DNA of 64,000 nucleotides. Origin: Ideonella livida. GTDB taxonomy: Bacteria > Pseudomonadota > Gammaproteobacteria > Burkholderiales > Burkholderiaceae_C. The notes beneath the pieces were generated by a model, which was given only the letters and a program-made list of their open reading frames with translations, was not told the DNA's origin and ran no database searches. Where the stretch lies: positions 124,001 to 188,000 of the forward strand of contig NZ_JAAGOH010000001.1 in assembly GCF_010499455.1 (NCBI RefSeq). The letters are read 5' to 3'. Below, piece after piece: positions 32,401 to 40,545 of the stretch. The position numbers were made by a program, and so were the translations under genes. Position 1 is the stretch's first letter. Every line of letters starts with the position of its first letter.

Positions 32401-35400
32401 AGCCATGAGAGCTTGAGCGCCAGGTCCTGCGCGCGCTGGCTCTCTGCCGGCGTCGGCAGGAAGGCAACCCGGTCCAGGCCATCGCCATTCAGCGCAAAGC
32501 TCGCGCGGAAGTTGTGCCCCTCGTCAACGATGACCCGGTCAAACCCCATGTCCTCGAAGAACGGGAGTTCCTTGCGCTTTCCGCCCTTCTGGTCGGCAAA
32601 CTGCTGCTCCAGGCCGGCCTGCTGCTGGGTCTGTGCATAGCTCTTGCCGCCGCGCTCGGTCGCACCTTCTGCGTCCTTGGCGAGCTTCTTGGCAACGGAG
32701 CGACTGACCATGATCCGCTCAACCCATTCGGATGCGAACTGGTCAACAGTCTCCGGGCGAACGGGGATGTCCTTGAACTTCTCATAGGTCATCACCACCA
32801 TGCCCTTGGCCATCGCGGGGATGCTGTGCATCTTGGCGAAAACGTCCTGTGCGCTGTCCTCGATCAGCACATCCTGGACCTCGGGCTGCCCGGTGTACTT
32901 GTTGATCTTCTGCTTACCGTTCTCGTCCAGCACAGCCTCGGTCGCGATCTGGCCGCCCTTGCCTCGCTTGGGGCTGAAACCCACGAACAGCACATCGTCG
33001 TGGCTGTCCAAGAAGGACTTGCTCTCGTTGTACCAGTTCTGCAGGACCGACTTCGGGACCGCAAAGCAGTGCTTGTTGCTCAGGCCCATTTCCCGCTCAT
33101 AGACGCTGTAGGCCATGGCGGTGGTGGTTTTGCCCAGGCCGACATCAAAGCCCAGGATGCCACCGCCCTCGGCGGATAGCCGGCGCACACCCTGATTCTG
33201 GTAGGTGTGCGGCACGATTCGGCCAGACACCCCGCGCAGGCCCAGAGGGGCATCGTCATAGACTCCGGCGACCACCCGATGGAAGATGGCGTCGTACTGC
33301 TGGGCAAGGTCAGCGGAGTCGGCATGGCTCTGCATGAAGAACTGGAACTGCTCTTCCAGGCCGATCACGCGCTCCTGGTACTGCTGCTTGCGTTCCTCCT
33401 TGGGCGAGCCATTGCGGTCTCGCAGGTCATGGCCGATGCTCTTGCCGTTGAGGTAGTAGGCGAACTGCTTCGCGAATTCGTCGCTGCGCCCTGCCCCTCC
33501 AATCCAGGTCCCGTCCAGATCAATGGCTCCGCCGGCCATTTCGGCTGCTTCGGCCTCATCCTCATCGCTGGCCGCCGCTCCGGCGACAAAGCGCAGGAAC
33601 GGATAGCCGTTCTGAGCGAGGAACTCCAGCTTGTACTTCGCAGGGATCCACTTGTCCCGCAGCCCAAAGAGGATCTCCTCGGGGGCGGTGCGCTTGGCTT
33701 TCCCCATGAGCTGCTCAACCAGGGACGCCATGTGCACGCGCAGCCGGTCGTCTGCCTCTTCCGCCATGGCCAGACGCAGTGCGCCCGCCTTGGCGTACAC
33801 GTCGCCGCGCAGGTAAGAGGAAAGCGGCTGGACGAAGCCTGACTCGGACAGAGCGATGCCATCCACGTCCGCCATGTCGCCCAGGCTGTTGAGCGTCCGC
33901 GGACCGGTGTAGAGCTCACGCACGTCGGCCAGCTCGATCATGTCGCCGCCCCGCTGGCGGGCGAGGTGCATGACGATGGAGAGGATGTTTTCGCCGTCGT
34001 AGCCCTTGGCGACGGCGGAATCGCCGGTCACGTGCGGGGCGACGGTCCCCTTGCTGTCCACAGCGCCCAGGTACACCCCGAAGGTTTGGGCCTTGGGGCC
34101 GTCCAGCAGCATGCCCTTGATCGTGCTCGGGTGACCAAAGCGCTTGATCTCGGCCTGCAGAAGGTCCACCACGCGACCCACATCCACCGCCGGCTCGCCG
34201 CCTGAGTTGAGGGCGGACTGCTGAACCAGCGAGCCCAGCAAGGCACCGCGATAGGCCACATCACGGAATTTGTCCTGCGGCTGGGAAACAGCGAACTCCA
34301 CCGCAGCCGCATGGGTGGAGTTGAAGAGATGCGGATACCGCTTCCACGCCGCGAAAGCGTGGTCCGCGGTCAGTTCGAGCATGCCCTCGGTGGTGAGGGT
34401 CAAACGCTCCAGCTCTGCCAGGGAGGCAACACCGAACTTGGTCACGTCCAGCGCAGTGCTCTCGTCGTCGGGTGCCGGGTCGAAGTGAACCCAGTGCCCG
34501 CCGCGCATCTCCATCTGTTGGCCGTTGATGACCAAGCGGTCGCCCTCGGCGTACACCCGCACCGGCTCGGGCGTTTCGTCCAGCAAGGCCCAGTTGATCC
34601 GGGAATCGAATTGAGCGGCCAGCCTCGCCTTCATCGCCTCGTCGCCGTAACCCTCGGGGGCCGTGACCTGCTCTCGACTGAAGCGCTTGCCTGCCTCCTT
34701 GGGGACATAGGCACCGTGAATGAAGGGCTTGCCCTCTCCCTGCCAGTAGCGGCCCTGCAGCCACTCGGGCCACAGCACGCCGGCCTCATCCAGGGTTTGC
34801 TTCGGCAACTTGGCCAGCTTCTCCGACACGCCGGCCGGGTGCTTGCGAAGGACGATGATGTCCACCACCGTGTCGGTCCCTTGGCGCGCAAAGGTCTTGC
34901 TGGGCAGCTTGTGCCCCCCGAGGAACTCCGCATGCATGGACAGATCGGCGCGCCAGCGCTGCCAAGCCCCATCGGTCGCGCCGATCACCTGCGTCGGCAC
35001 GATCAGGGTGATCAGGCCGCCAGGGCGAACCTTGTCGACCACGCGACGGACGAAGTACCGCTCCAGTTTCTTCTCGCCGCGGTAGGCCGGGTCATGCGCG
35101 ATCTCCTTGCCACGGGTGCCGAACGGCACATTGCCCACCACCGCATCAAAGCTGTTGTCCGGTGCGGTGGTGGCCAGGGTCTCGAAACTGCTGTTCAAGA
35201 CGCGGTCGGAGGTGTGCAGCAGCTGGGCGACACCGGCCGACGTAGCATCGATCTCGGTGGCCGTCATCACGACGCCCTGGGGCTTCGTCGCGGAGAAGAC
35301 CCCCGGGCCGCAGGCCGGATCCAGCACGTTTCCGTTGCCAAAGCCGTTGGCCTGGAGAAGCCCCCAGGTCGCCTCGGCAACCGGCGTGGGCGTGTAGTAC

Positions 35401-35912
35401 TCGCTCTGGCTGTTGTCGGTCAGGCCGCCGCGGCCGGAATACTGGGCCAGCAGCTCGCGCTGGGCTTGGGTGAGGTCGGCGGCGGTCTTCCCGGCTGCCC
35501 GGATCTCCTCCAGCAGTCCGCGCACCTCGGCATTGATGCGCTCACGCGTCTTGACGCCTGACGCCTGCAGCCCCCACGGCACGGGATCAGTTTTCTCCGG
35601 TCCGGGGCTGCCACCCTCGCCGCCGGTCGGCTGGGGCTGGGGCTGGGGCTGGGGCTGGGGCTGGGGCTGGGGCTGGGGATCGACCGTGCGCACTTCCCCG
35701 AGAAGCTCAAGCCGGATCTCAGCCAAACGCTTGACCAGCTTGATGCGCGACAGAGGGGACGGCGAGGCCTGCAGGCCCTGGCGGATGGTGGCCAACTCCC
35801 GGTTGATCGCGATTCGGCGCAGAACCGGGATAGCTCGTGGCCTGGCATCATCCAAAGCCGCCTCAATGGCTGCGATTTGCTCGGCGACTTCGCCGTGGGG
35901 TTGTTGGTGCAT
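29418..35912 (-). CDS. DarB-like giant polyvalent protein: N6-adenine methylase plus SNF2-type helicase
   Basis: About 2,164 residues. N-terminal helices, then a (Gln-Pro)8 linker, then a methylase domain with SAM motif VLDPACGPGVF (near residue 194) and catalytic GNVPFGTRG (near 257, NVPF in place of NPPY). After a long middle region comes an SF2/SNF2 helicase: Walker A GFDVGLGKTTTA (near 920), Walker B-type VDEGHNF (near 1124), TATPVANSP (near 1180), and motif VI QRNGRAVRQGNS (near 1534). The remaining 600 residues are coiled-coil and unknown domains. Size and order match P1 DarB, a virion protein injected with DNA that blocks type I restriction. Start uncertain: ATG 35912, or GTG 35999 near the late-element spacing. 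Confidence 0.85.
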   Translation of the reverse strand: MHQQPHGEVAEQIAAIEAALDDARPRAIPVLRRIAINRELATIRQGLQASPSPLSRIKLVKRLAEIRLELLGEVRTVDPQPQPQPQPQPQPQPQPTGGEGGSPGPEKTDPVPWGLQASGVKTRERINAEVRGLLEEIRAAGKTAADLTQAQRELLAQYSGRGGLTDNSQSEYYTPTPVAEATWGLLQANGFGNGNVLDPACGPGVFSATKPQGVVMTATEIDATSAGVAQLLHTSDRVLNSSFETLATTAPDNSFDAVVGNVPFGTRGKEIAHDPAYRGEKKLERYFVRRVVDKVRPGGLITLIVPTQVIGATDGAWQRWRADLSMHAEFLGGHKLPSKTFARQGTDTVVDIIVLRKHPAGVSEKLAKLPKQTLDEAGVLWPEWLQGRYWQGEGKPFIHGAYVPKEAGKRFSREQVTAPEGYGDEAMKARLAAQFDSRINWALLDETPEPVRVYAEGDRLVINGQQMEMRGGHWVHFDPAPDDESTALDVTKFGVASLAELERLTLTTEGMLELTADHAFAAWKRYPHLFNSTHAAAVEFAVSQPQDKFRDVAYRGALLGSLVQQSALNSGGEPAVDVGRVVDLLQAEIKRFGHPSTIKGMLLDGPKAQTFGVYLGAVDSKGTVAPHVTGDSAVAKGYDGENILSIVMHLARQRGGDMIELADVRELYTGPRTLNSLGDMADVDGIALSESGFVQPLSSYLRGDVYAKAGALRLAMAEEADDRLRVHMASLVEQLMGKAKRTAPEEILFGLRDKWIPAKYKLEFLAQNGYPFLRFVAGAAASDEDEAEAAEMAGGAIDLDGTWIGGAGRSDEFAKQFAYYLNGKSIGHDLRDRNGSPKEERKQQYQERVIGLEEQFQFFMQSHADSADLAQQYDAIFHRVVAGVYDDAPLGLRGVSGRIVPHTYQNQGVRRLSAEGGGILGFDVGLGKTTTAMAYSVYEREMGLSNKHCFAVPKSVLQNWYNESKSFLDSHDDVLFVGFSPKRGKGGQIATEAVLDENGKQKINKYTGQPEVQDVLIEDSAQDVFAKMHSIPAMAKGMVVMTYEKFKDIPVRPETVDQFASEWVERIMVSRSVAKKLAKDAEGATERGGKSYAQTQQQAGLEQQFADQKGGKRKELPFFEDMGFDRVIVDEGHNFRASFALNGDGLDRVAFLPTPAESQRAQDLALKLSWLRGKQDGAGAVLLTATPVANSPTEIFNMLMHVVPPAELDKLGIRTPADFVRFFGNIQTVQKTKVDGSVEAMDGLVGFRNLNILRGLFNRYANMMSASDVDPDGSVLKMPDAQEVKSQAEMTEEQRGLYVVLRAEARRARDPKAVSSGEARPMFAVLRDMDRVTTDIDLYHRTMTFVFQASDESKVRAMIDALPASLTRKQTDPDLFFEETEVSVPKVVDFAIAGDSLTYVAPDVYEEAVVSRLAKFGISYVTHPVTPKYGELIKNLKIEEALGGKQLVFTEEKTQHGKLARLLAQALPVGKNRVAIINADTAGGEKLQEIVDAYTRGDFDIAICNKKAEVGVNLQKGTTAVHHMTLPWTPASIQQRNGRAVRQGNSVAGVRLYYYQAKGSFDEYRLELLKAKANWINSLLSKDGTNNSAENADATGDLDAAALLSDNREQFLAEMKARQEQKAAEDLERRRFNAKSNLLQLIAAQTFIDRFDDNKKRATDEAQAEVDRAQKRLSEAEVKEQGEDRDKILARRKDALIRAKNALEKVPANLDAKLAANQARVRQLQSQLRSVAQKGELPFDAAAIERPSECIVSVPGKVVVVVGAVYEVRSSGAINGFDTVRVTGVNAVERSATVEYLARAVLGWAAPKDGSYGIDAMFTADAKQIHVGPDQERLMRKLRDPLPYKGLAGVMTKDECLQNLKSLHVNGRALYRRETGEFEEIANYGGSQPAMRQGRQFVYPDSSDLALKREVAEAYGKGLGRTDVPGAISSEEIMQAFFGENFKGALSEFLKIGARDQAEAWAIGWLKQRVTLPAMTAAAATAAAEFVASMYRTFSTDDGRARLAEFDAGLGAWIASEGYVNEPQLSFWAAAALKSQAASLQGQAVEYRQQEARAAAMAAQEAMESDPRFRKLTPEQLARFSALSIKPKFNNGEAFGGFAAWSSLALVDARGKGGVLYRLKDMGLKSRFLAKFCNRSGLPYGSAYADSWVVPANTDIEALLAFLE
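35629..35676 (-). repeat. hexanucleotide tandem repeat coding (Gln-Pro)8
   Basis: Eight perfect GGCTGG units on the plus strand, inside the DarB-like gene. Copy changes would keep the reading frame and only change linker length. Confidence 0.9.
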
Positions 35913-35998
35913 TTCTGGGGGTCTTTCGGATAGCCATGAGGCAGGACCACGTGGCCCTGCCAGATGCAACTCCACCGCCAGAACTGGGCGGCGGGACA

Positions 35999-36046
35999 CG
36001 GGCCATGGTCCGTCCCCAATCCACCCTACCTCCCCGCTCGTTACCG
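35999..36046 (-). promoter_or_regulatory. bipartite late element (DarB-like gene)
   Basis: CGGTAA, then GGACCATG 31 bases on, nine bases after the stop of the PBECR gene. An in-frame GTG begins at 35999. Confidence 0.55.
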
Positions 36047-36054
36047 GCCCTGCG

Positions 36055-37272
36055 TCAGGCTGTCGCTGCCAGCAGTGCCTTCTCGTTGGCATCCAGCGCG
36101 GCCAATGCCGCCGCCTCCACCTCGGCATCGCCCGGGTAAGTGGTCAGGGCCGACTCAATCTCATCCATGAGGGACGGGTCCATCATCTTGGGATGGGTCC
36201 CCGCTGCGATCTTGGCCAGAGACGCCAGGACTTCAGCCCGAGAGGCGTCCGAAGCGCCACCCTTGTCGCCTCGCTCCGGCTTCTCCTCCTCGATCTCAAC
36301 AGCAGCCATCAGAGCCCGCGCCGCCCGCAGCTTCGCCATGGCACCGACCGCCTCGACAACAGCCGCCCGAAGCGCCTGCAGCTGCTCGGGCATCACGGAA
36401 TCCAGTGCTCGCCGCGCCACCCGCACACCAGCGCGTTTGGCATGGAACTTCGCCATGGTCGCGTGGTAGGCCTTGGCTTTGGGCGTGTCCGCCTCACTGG
36501 CAGCCGCCATGTGCGCGTGATAGGCCGTCCTGTGAGACTTCTTCTGCGCCTGGGCGTCGTGCCCCTTGGTCTCGGCATGTTTGGCGCGTTGGCTGGCTCG
36601 CACGGCCGAACCGCTGGTGCTCGCCGCCTTGCGGTACTGGTTCCCACGGAAGGGGTGGCCAGGGAAGTCGCCATCAAAGGCCGCGTCTTCCGGCGGGATG
36701 GCCGACCATTCATCATCTGGGTCAAACAAGTCGCTCGGATCCAGGTCGTCGACGTTGAAAAGCTCGTCGCCGTCCAGTAGACTTTCTGCAGTTCTTTGGG
36801 TCGCGTAGAGAATTTCCACTTGCGCGGAATCAAGTGCTTCAGTGTTCATCGTCTTGAGGCTTCCAGAGAACTTCCCTTGCACGTCCACGTAGGACGTGAC
36901 CACCCAGGTTTTTGAATCGCCGAACCAGTCCAGCGAGATGACGGCGATCTCCGGGAGAACGCCCTCCCGGATCAGAAACACCTTCCTTGCCCCTGGCTTT
37001 TTCACAAGCTTCCCAAACCTGATCAGGTCGGGCAGCTTCGGGATCATTTCAGGGTGCTTGGCTTCGATGTGTGCCAGGCCTGAGTTCTTGTCCCCATAGA
37101 TCAGATCAATGACCCCCAGGTCTGTGCGCTCCCACACGGCCCGAGCCTCGCCTGTGTGCTCGCGCAACAGCTTCTCGATGGCGCCTTCGGGGTTGTTCCG
37201 GAACTCCGTCAACACCGGGCCAAGGTCTGGCCTTTGGGCGCTGTCAAATATCGAGTTGCACCTGGCGCTCAT
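36055..37272 (-). CDS. polyvalent protein with N-terminal PBECR-type nuclease domain
   Basis: A 405-residue protein. Residues about 45-135 carry the pattern of phage barnase-EndoU-colicin-RelE (PBECR) nuclease domains: VIDLIYGDKNSGLAHIEAKH, then KVFLIREG and TWVVTSYVDVQGKF. The middle holds a Lys/His/Ala-rich helical stretch (about 230-280) and the C-terminus is helical. In this family the nuclease is thought to enter the cell with phage DNA and act against host RNA or rival elements. Its start overlaps the stop of the pyrophosphatase-like gene. The catalytic residues are not proven; His in AHIEAKH is a candidate. Confidence 0.7.
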   Translation of the reverse strand: MSARCNSIFDSAQRPDLGPVLTEFRNNPEGAIEKLLREHTGEARAVWERTDLGVIDLIYGDKNSGLAHIEAKHPEMIPKLPDLIRFGKLVKKPGARKVFLIREGVLPEIAVISLDWFGDSKTWVVTSYVDVQGKFSGSLKTMNTEALDSAQVEILYATQRTAESLLDGDELFNVDDLDPSDLFDPDDEWSAIPPEDAAFDGDFPGHPFRGNQYRKAASTSGSAVRASQRAKHAETKGHDAQAQKKSHRTAYHAHMAAASEADTPKAKAYHATMAKFHAKRAGVRVARRALDSVMPEQLQALRAAVVEAVGAMAKLRAARALMAAVEIEEEKPERGDKGGASDASRAEVLASLAKIAAGTHPKMMDPSLMDEIESALTTYPGDAEVEAAALAALDANEKALLAATA

Positions 37273-39362
37273 TGCACAACCTCCATGTGTTGTGCCTTTT
37301 CCAGGTCAGCCCAGTGCATGACGGCCTCAGAGGCGAGCGCGTCAACACCGCCAACCAACAGTCCGGCAGCGTTCAGAGCGTTCACGGCCACTTCGATCCG
37401 GTCCAGTTGCTGCGGCCAAGGCTGGTCGTCGAACTTGCCGGCGACGACATCGCGCAGGGTTGCCACTTCTGCCGGGTCGGCCTCGTCGGCGGGGACGCCA
37501 GCCGCAAGGAACTTGGCAAAATTGAACGCCGTTACCGGGAAGTCGGCCGATGTGAAGAAGCGGCCATCCTCGGTTGCAAGTCGGGTGCCGTCTTGGTTGA
37601 CCCGGTAGCCTTCCTTGAGCACAAGGTCGCGCATGTGCTCGTAGATGGGCTGGAACTTGCCTCGCACACTGATTGGTTTCTCCAAGGTCTTCAGAGCACG
37701 AGCCGCATTTGCGGGCGTCATCCCACGGACAAACTCCAGCATCCCAGCATCGGAACGGACCTTTGCGATGCGCTCGTCCTCCAGTCGGGCCGCGTCAACC
37801 CGTGCCGCCTCTTCAGCTTCAATGGCCTTGCGGCGGTCGACCTCCAGCAGCATTTCATCTGCGCGCAGGATTGCATCCTCCCGCGTGCTAGCAAGGGCAT
37901 CTCCGCCGATCTGGCGCTCGCCGCGTTGCTCGCGCTCTGCGTTTTCCGGGCTCTGCACCCGCCACTTGCGCTCGATAGAACCGTCTGACGAGCGCACGTT
38001 TGTTGGGGCCACCTTTAGCCCTTTGTATTCGAACGGGGACCAGGCCTCTTCCGCCTTGCTGGCCGCGCGCTCCTCGGCGGCGACCCGGGCCACCTCGATC
38101 TGAGAATTCAGCCGCGCCAACTCCGCCTGCTTCGTCGCCAGCGTGTCCTTCAGGCCCTGGATGTTCTCCAGCCGCGCGGCCCGGTTGACGTTGGCCTTGG
38201 CGAACGCCGCGCTGTTCTTCTGGGCCAGGGCCATGATGCGGCGCGCCACCTCGCGCACCTGCAGATCCTTGCCCGACTCAGGCGCCACCGCCAGGGTGAT
38301 GTCCTTCTTGTTGAGCATCCACTTCCACGACACCAGCTCGTCCAGCGGGCTGATCTTCGTCGGGGTGGAGTCGGGGTTGTGGAACCAGACGGTCACGGTC
38401 TGGCCGTCAGACAGCTCGAACAACACCGCGACGTGCAGGCCACCGTAGCGGCGCAGCGGGGGACTGATCTGGACCGCAGCAGGCTTGACCCCACCAGCCC
38501 CGGCCACCTGCATCATTCGCATCAGGCCGTCGGCCTTGCCCTTGAGCATGCCTGCCTCGGTGACGAGGGCGTCAAGCGCCACCGCCTCCCACCCGGCCAC
38601 CAGGTCGTCCATGGACACGGAATCGAGGAGCAGCCGATTCGCGCCGTCGTGGCGAGCGAGCGCGTAGTGCAGAGAGGCGAGCGTGGCGCCGGCGGCCGGC
38701 ACCCCGTTGGCATGCCAAAGCTGGCGGGGGACGGTTTGGTCAATCGATTCCATGTTGGTCAGGTCCTCCGGCTCAGGAGCCGGCAGCAGGTCAAGAGAGA
38801 TCGGGCGCGACTTGTCAGCCCACTTGATCCACCAGCGCAGCTGGTCGTGGGTCACGGCCACTGCCTGGCCGAATCGGCTCCATCCGTACTCGTAGCAGGA
38901 CAGGTAGGTTCGAACGGCTTGCTCTTGGCTGGGAAAGCCCAGCAAAACCTTGTGTTCATCAAAACGCCCATCTGCGGTGGTCTGGTTGATCACCCAGGCC
39001 TGCCGGGACTCCGGCCATGGGCCCAAGAACACATCAATCCCGTCACCATCGGCGCCCTTGGTGCCCTCCAAGTAGCCGTAGTGGGCAGCCATGGTGTTGC
39101 ACCAGGCCTTGCCGTCTTCACCAACGCCGCAGCGTTGAGAGCCGTAAGGGTTCTCGATGCAGATCGGGAAGCCAGCCACCGTGACCCGGCCAACCTTGTA
39201 GTTCCCCGCCCTGGCCTGCGCGGGAGTCGGACTCTTCAGGGGGTTGTGTGGGCTGTTGGCCGCCTCGCTTGCCCCCGCGTGCAGGCGCGCAAACGCATCA
39301 CCACCGCCTGTCCGGCGAAGCTGGAGCGCACGAAGCCGGGCATTGATGTCTGGGGACGCCAT
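37269..39362 (-). CDS. polyvalent protein with pyrophosphatase-like domain
   Basis: A 697-residue protein. Residues about 55-190 match the inorganic-pyrophosphatase-like domain found in polyvalent phage proteins: GRVTVAGFPICIENPYGSQR, YLEGTKGADGDGIDVFLGPW and DEHKVLLGFPSQEQAVRTYL. A second conserved block (about 285-370: RYGGLHVAVLFELSDGQTVT, WKWMLNKKDITLAVAPES) resembles anti-restriction associated domains. Coiled coil lies about 395-445. With the PBECR and DarB-like genes it forms one overlapping block, likely a set of injected proteins. ATG 39362 follows a late element at the standard spacing. Confidence 0.75.
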   Translation of the reverse strand: MASPDINARLRALQLRRTGGGDAFARLHAGASEAANSPHNPLKSPTPAQARAGNYKVGRVTVAGFPICIENPYGSQRCGVGEDGKAWCNTMAAHYGYLEGTKGADGDGIDVFLGPWPESRQAWVINQTTADGRFDEHKVLLGFPSQEQAVRTYLSCYEYGWSRFGQAVAVTHDQLRWWIKWADKSRPISLDLLPAPEPEDLTNMESIDQTVPRQLWHANGVPAAGATLASLHYALARHDGANRLLLDSVSMDDLVAGWEAVALDALVTEAGMLKGKADGLMRMMQVAGAGGVKPAAVQISPPLRRYGGLHVAVLFELSDGQTVTVWFHNPDSTPTKISPLDELVSWKWMLNKKDITLAVAPESGKDLQVREVARRIMALAQKNSAAFAKANVNRAARLENIQGLKDTLATKQAELARLNSQIEVARVAAEERAASKAEEAWSPFEYKGLKVAPTNVRSSDGSIERKWRVQSPENAEREQRGERQIGGDALASTREDAILRADEMLLEVDRRKAIEAEEAARVDAARLEDERIAKVRSDAGMLEFVRGMTPANAARALKTLEKPISVRGKFQPIYEHMRDLVLKEGYRVNQDGTRLATEDGRFFTSADFPVTAFNFAKFLAAGVPADEADPAEVATLRDVVAGKFDDQPWPQQLDRIEVAVNALNAAGLLVGGVDALASEAVMHWADLEKAQHMEVVQ

Positions 39363-39410
39363 GCCGACATGGTCCCCGCCAGGATGGGGGATGCATCGAT
39401 CCAGTTACCG
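39363..39410 (-). promoter_or_regulatory. bipartite late element (polyvalent block)
   Basis: CGGTAA, 31 bases, ACCATGTCGGC, then the ATG at 39362. Confidence 0.6.
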
Positions 39411-39426
39411 GGGCACCATCGCCACC

Positions 39427-39726
39427 ATGCATGCACCCTCAGTGCTCCTAGTGGCCGTTGCGCTCTGGCTCGCCCCATCCGCTGTGCTGGCAAAGATCGA
39501 ACGCTCACGCGCCGCCGTTGCCACTTTCCGTGCGTCGTCAGCCTGCCCCGCTACCGGACTCCACACTGGGCGCTGCCCAGGGTGGGAGGTGGATCATGTT
39601 GTCCCGCTCTGTGCCGGCGGGCCAGACACGCCAGAAAACATGCAATGGCTCTATGTGGACGATCACCGATTCAAGACCAAGATTGACGTACGGACTTGTC
39701 GCCTCGCAAAGCGTCAGCCTTCCTGA
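39427..39726 (+). CDS. exported HNH nuclease (99 aa)
   Basis: Signal peptide MHAPSVLLVAVALWLAPSAV with cleavage after AVLA, then a compact HNH domain: CPGWEVDHVVPLCAGG, PENMQWL and the final His in DDHRFKTK. Cysteines at CPATGLHTGRC and CRLAK could be disulfide-bonded. Plus-strand gene wedged between minus-strand genes, hence a moron-like addition. Similar small exported HNH proteins are common in Burkholderiales; the periplasmic target is unknown. Confidence 0.8.
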   Translation: MHAPSVLLVAVALWLAPSAVLAKIERSRAAVATFRASSACPATGLHTGRCPGWEVDHVVPLCAGGPDTPENMQWLYVDDHRFKTKIDVRTCRLAKRQPS

Positions 39727-39938
39727 TCGTCATGCAGCGCCCCATTGAACTTGGCACCTTTGTCTGTAGCCCGGAGAGACCGCTCCCAAAACGCACACCC
39801 GGCTTCAGGTTGCGCCTTGACCGGAGAGCCTTTCGGGTCGTTGCACCGCCCAGATGGGCCGCCCCAAGCCAATCCACCCCAGTGCTGGCACTCCCAGCAG
39901 GGGCGACGGTCAGACTGCATCAAGAAGCTCTGTGTCAT
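39714..39938 (-). CDS. small cysteine-motif protein (74 aa)
   Basis: MTQSFLMQSDRRPCWECQHW...; CWEC near residue 14, then GRCNDPKG and GCAFWER give four cysteines spaced like a small zinc ribbon. Its 3' end overlaps the HNH gene by 13 bases on the opposite strand. Function unknown. Confidence 0.6.
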   Translation of the reverse strand: MTQSFLMQSDRRPCWECQHWGGLAWGGPSGRCNDPKGSPVKAQPEAGCAFWERSLRATDKGAKFNGALHDDQEG

Positions 39939-39991
39939 GGGAACGGGCCGTGAAAGAAGAAGGGCCCCAGTCGCCCGGGGCCCTTTGCAGG

Positions 39992-40249
39992 TTACAGCTG
40001 TTGGCCTCCCTCTAGGTCAAATCCGGGGCCGCTGAACGTCATTTGGCCAGGGTGGCTGCGCCAATGGCTCCGGACATGTTCCCATCGGCGTCGAATGCGC
40101 GAGTAACGGTCGTACTCACGCACATGAACCGATTTCAGCTGGACTCGGATTCGGTGGAATGCGTCAGAACTGCGCAACCCCCTACGGTTGGCCAATTTCG
40201 GCTTGGCTACGCCTGACTCCGGCTGTTCGCCGTTTGTCAATCGATGCAT
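39992..40249 (-). CDS. hypothetical small basic protein (85 aa)
   Basis: MHRLTNGEQPESGVAKPKLA...; ends with a VRSHWRSHPGQ-type basic motif. GGAGATGCG stands before the ATG, supporting translation. No relatives recognised. Confidence 0.45.
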   Translation of the reverse strand: MHRLTNGEQPESGVAKPKLANRRGLRSSDAFHRIRVQLKSVHVREYDRYSRIRRRWEHVRSHWRSHPGQMTFSGPGFDLEGGQQL

Positions 40250-40545
40250 CGCATCTCCATGCAGTGCGTTAAGTCACCAGGTGCCCCGCAGCACACTCCA
40301 TGGCAATATCGCTTTGCGTAAACGCTTCGCCAGAAGCATACCCCTCTGGTAACGGTCGGGCGGAAAGGGACCGGTGTGGTAGCTGGTCCCTATTCCTTTT
40401 GGGGAGTCACCACTGTATCTAGTGGCGACAATCGGTTCAAGCACTAGCTGTAGTGCCCAACCGCCCAAATTGGCAATTAAAAGGCTCATTGCGTGAGCCG
40501 GGCTGTTGGTCAATAATCAGCCGTCTTTAGAGTGGCGTCATCACG
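40250..40545. other. lower-GC intergenic region
   Basis: Nearly 300 bases with distinctly lower GC than its surroundings. A 79-codon minus-strand frame (40274-40513, TTG start, or ATG at 40489) is open but has no ribosome site. No clear promoter pair or terminator was found; it may be a regulatory region or the scar of an insertion. Confidence 0.4.

Noticed and set aside
35420-36019. Separate 199-codon frame at the beginning of the DarB-like gene
   Set aside because: It is a shifted shadow of the Gln-Pro repeat region with arginine/serine-rich composition.
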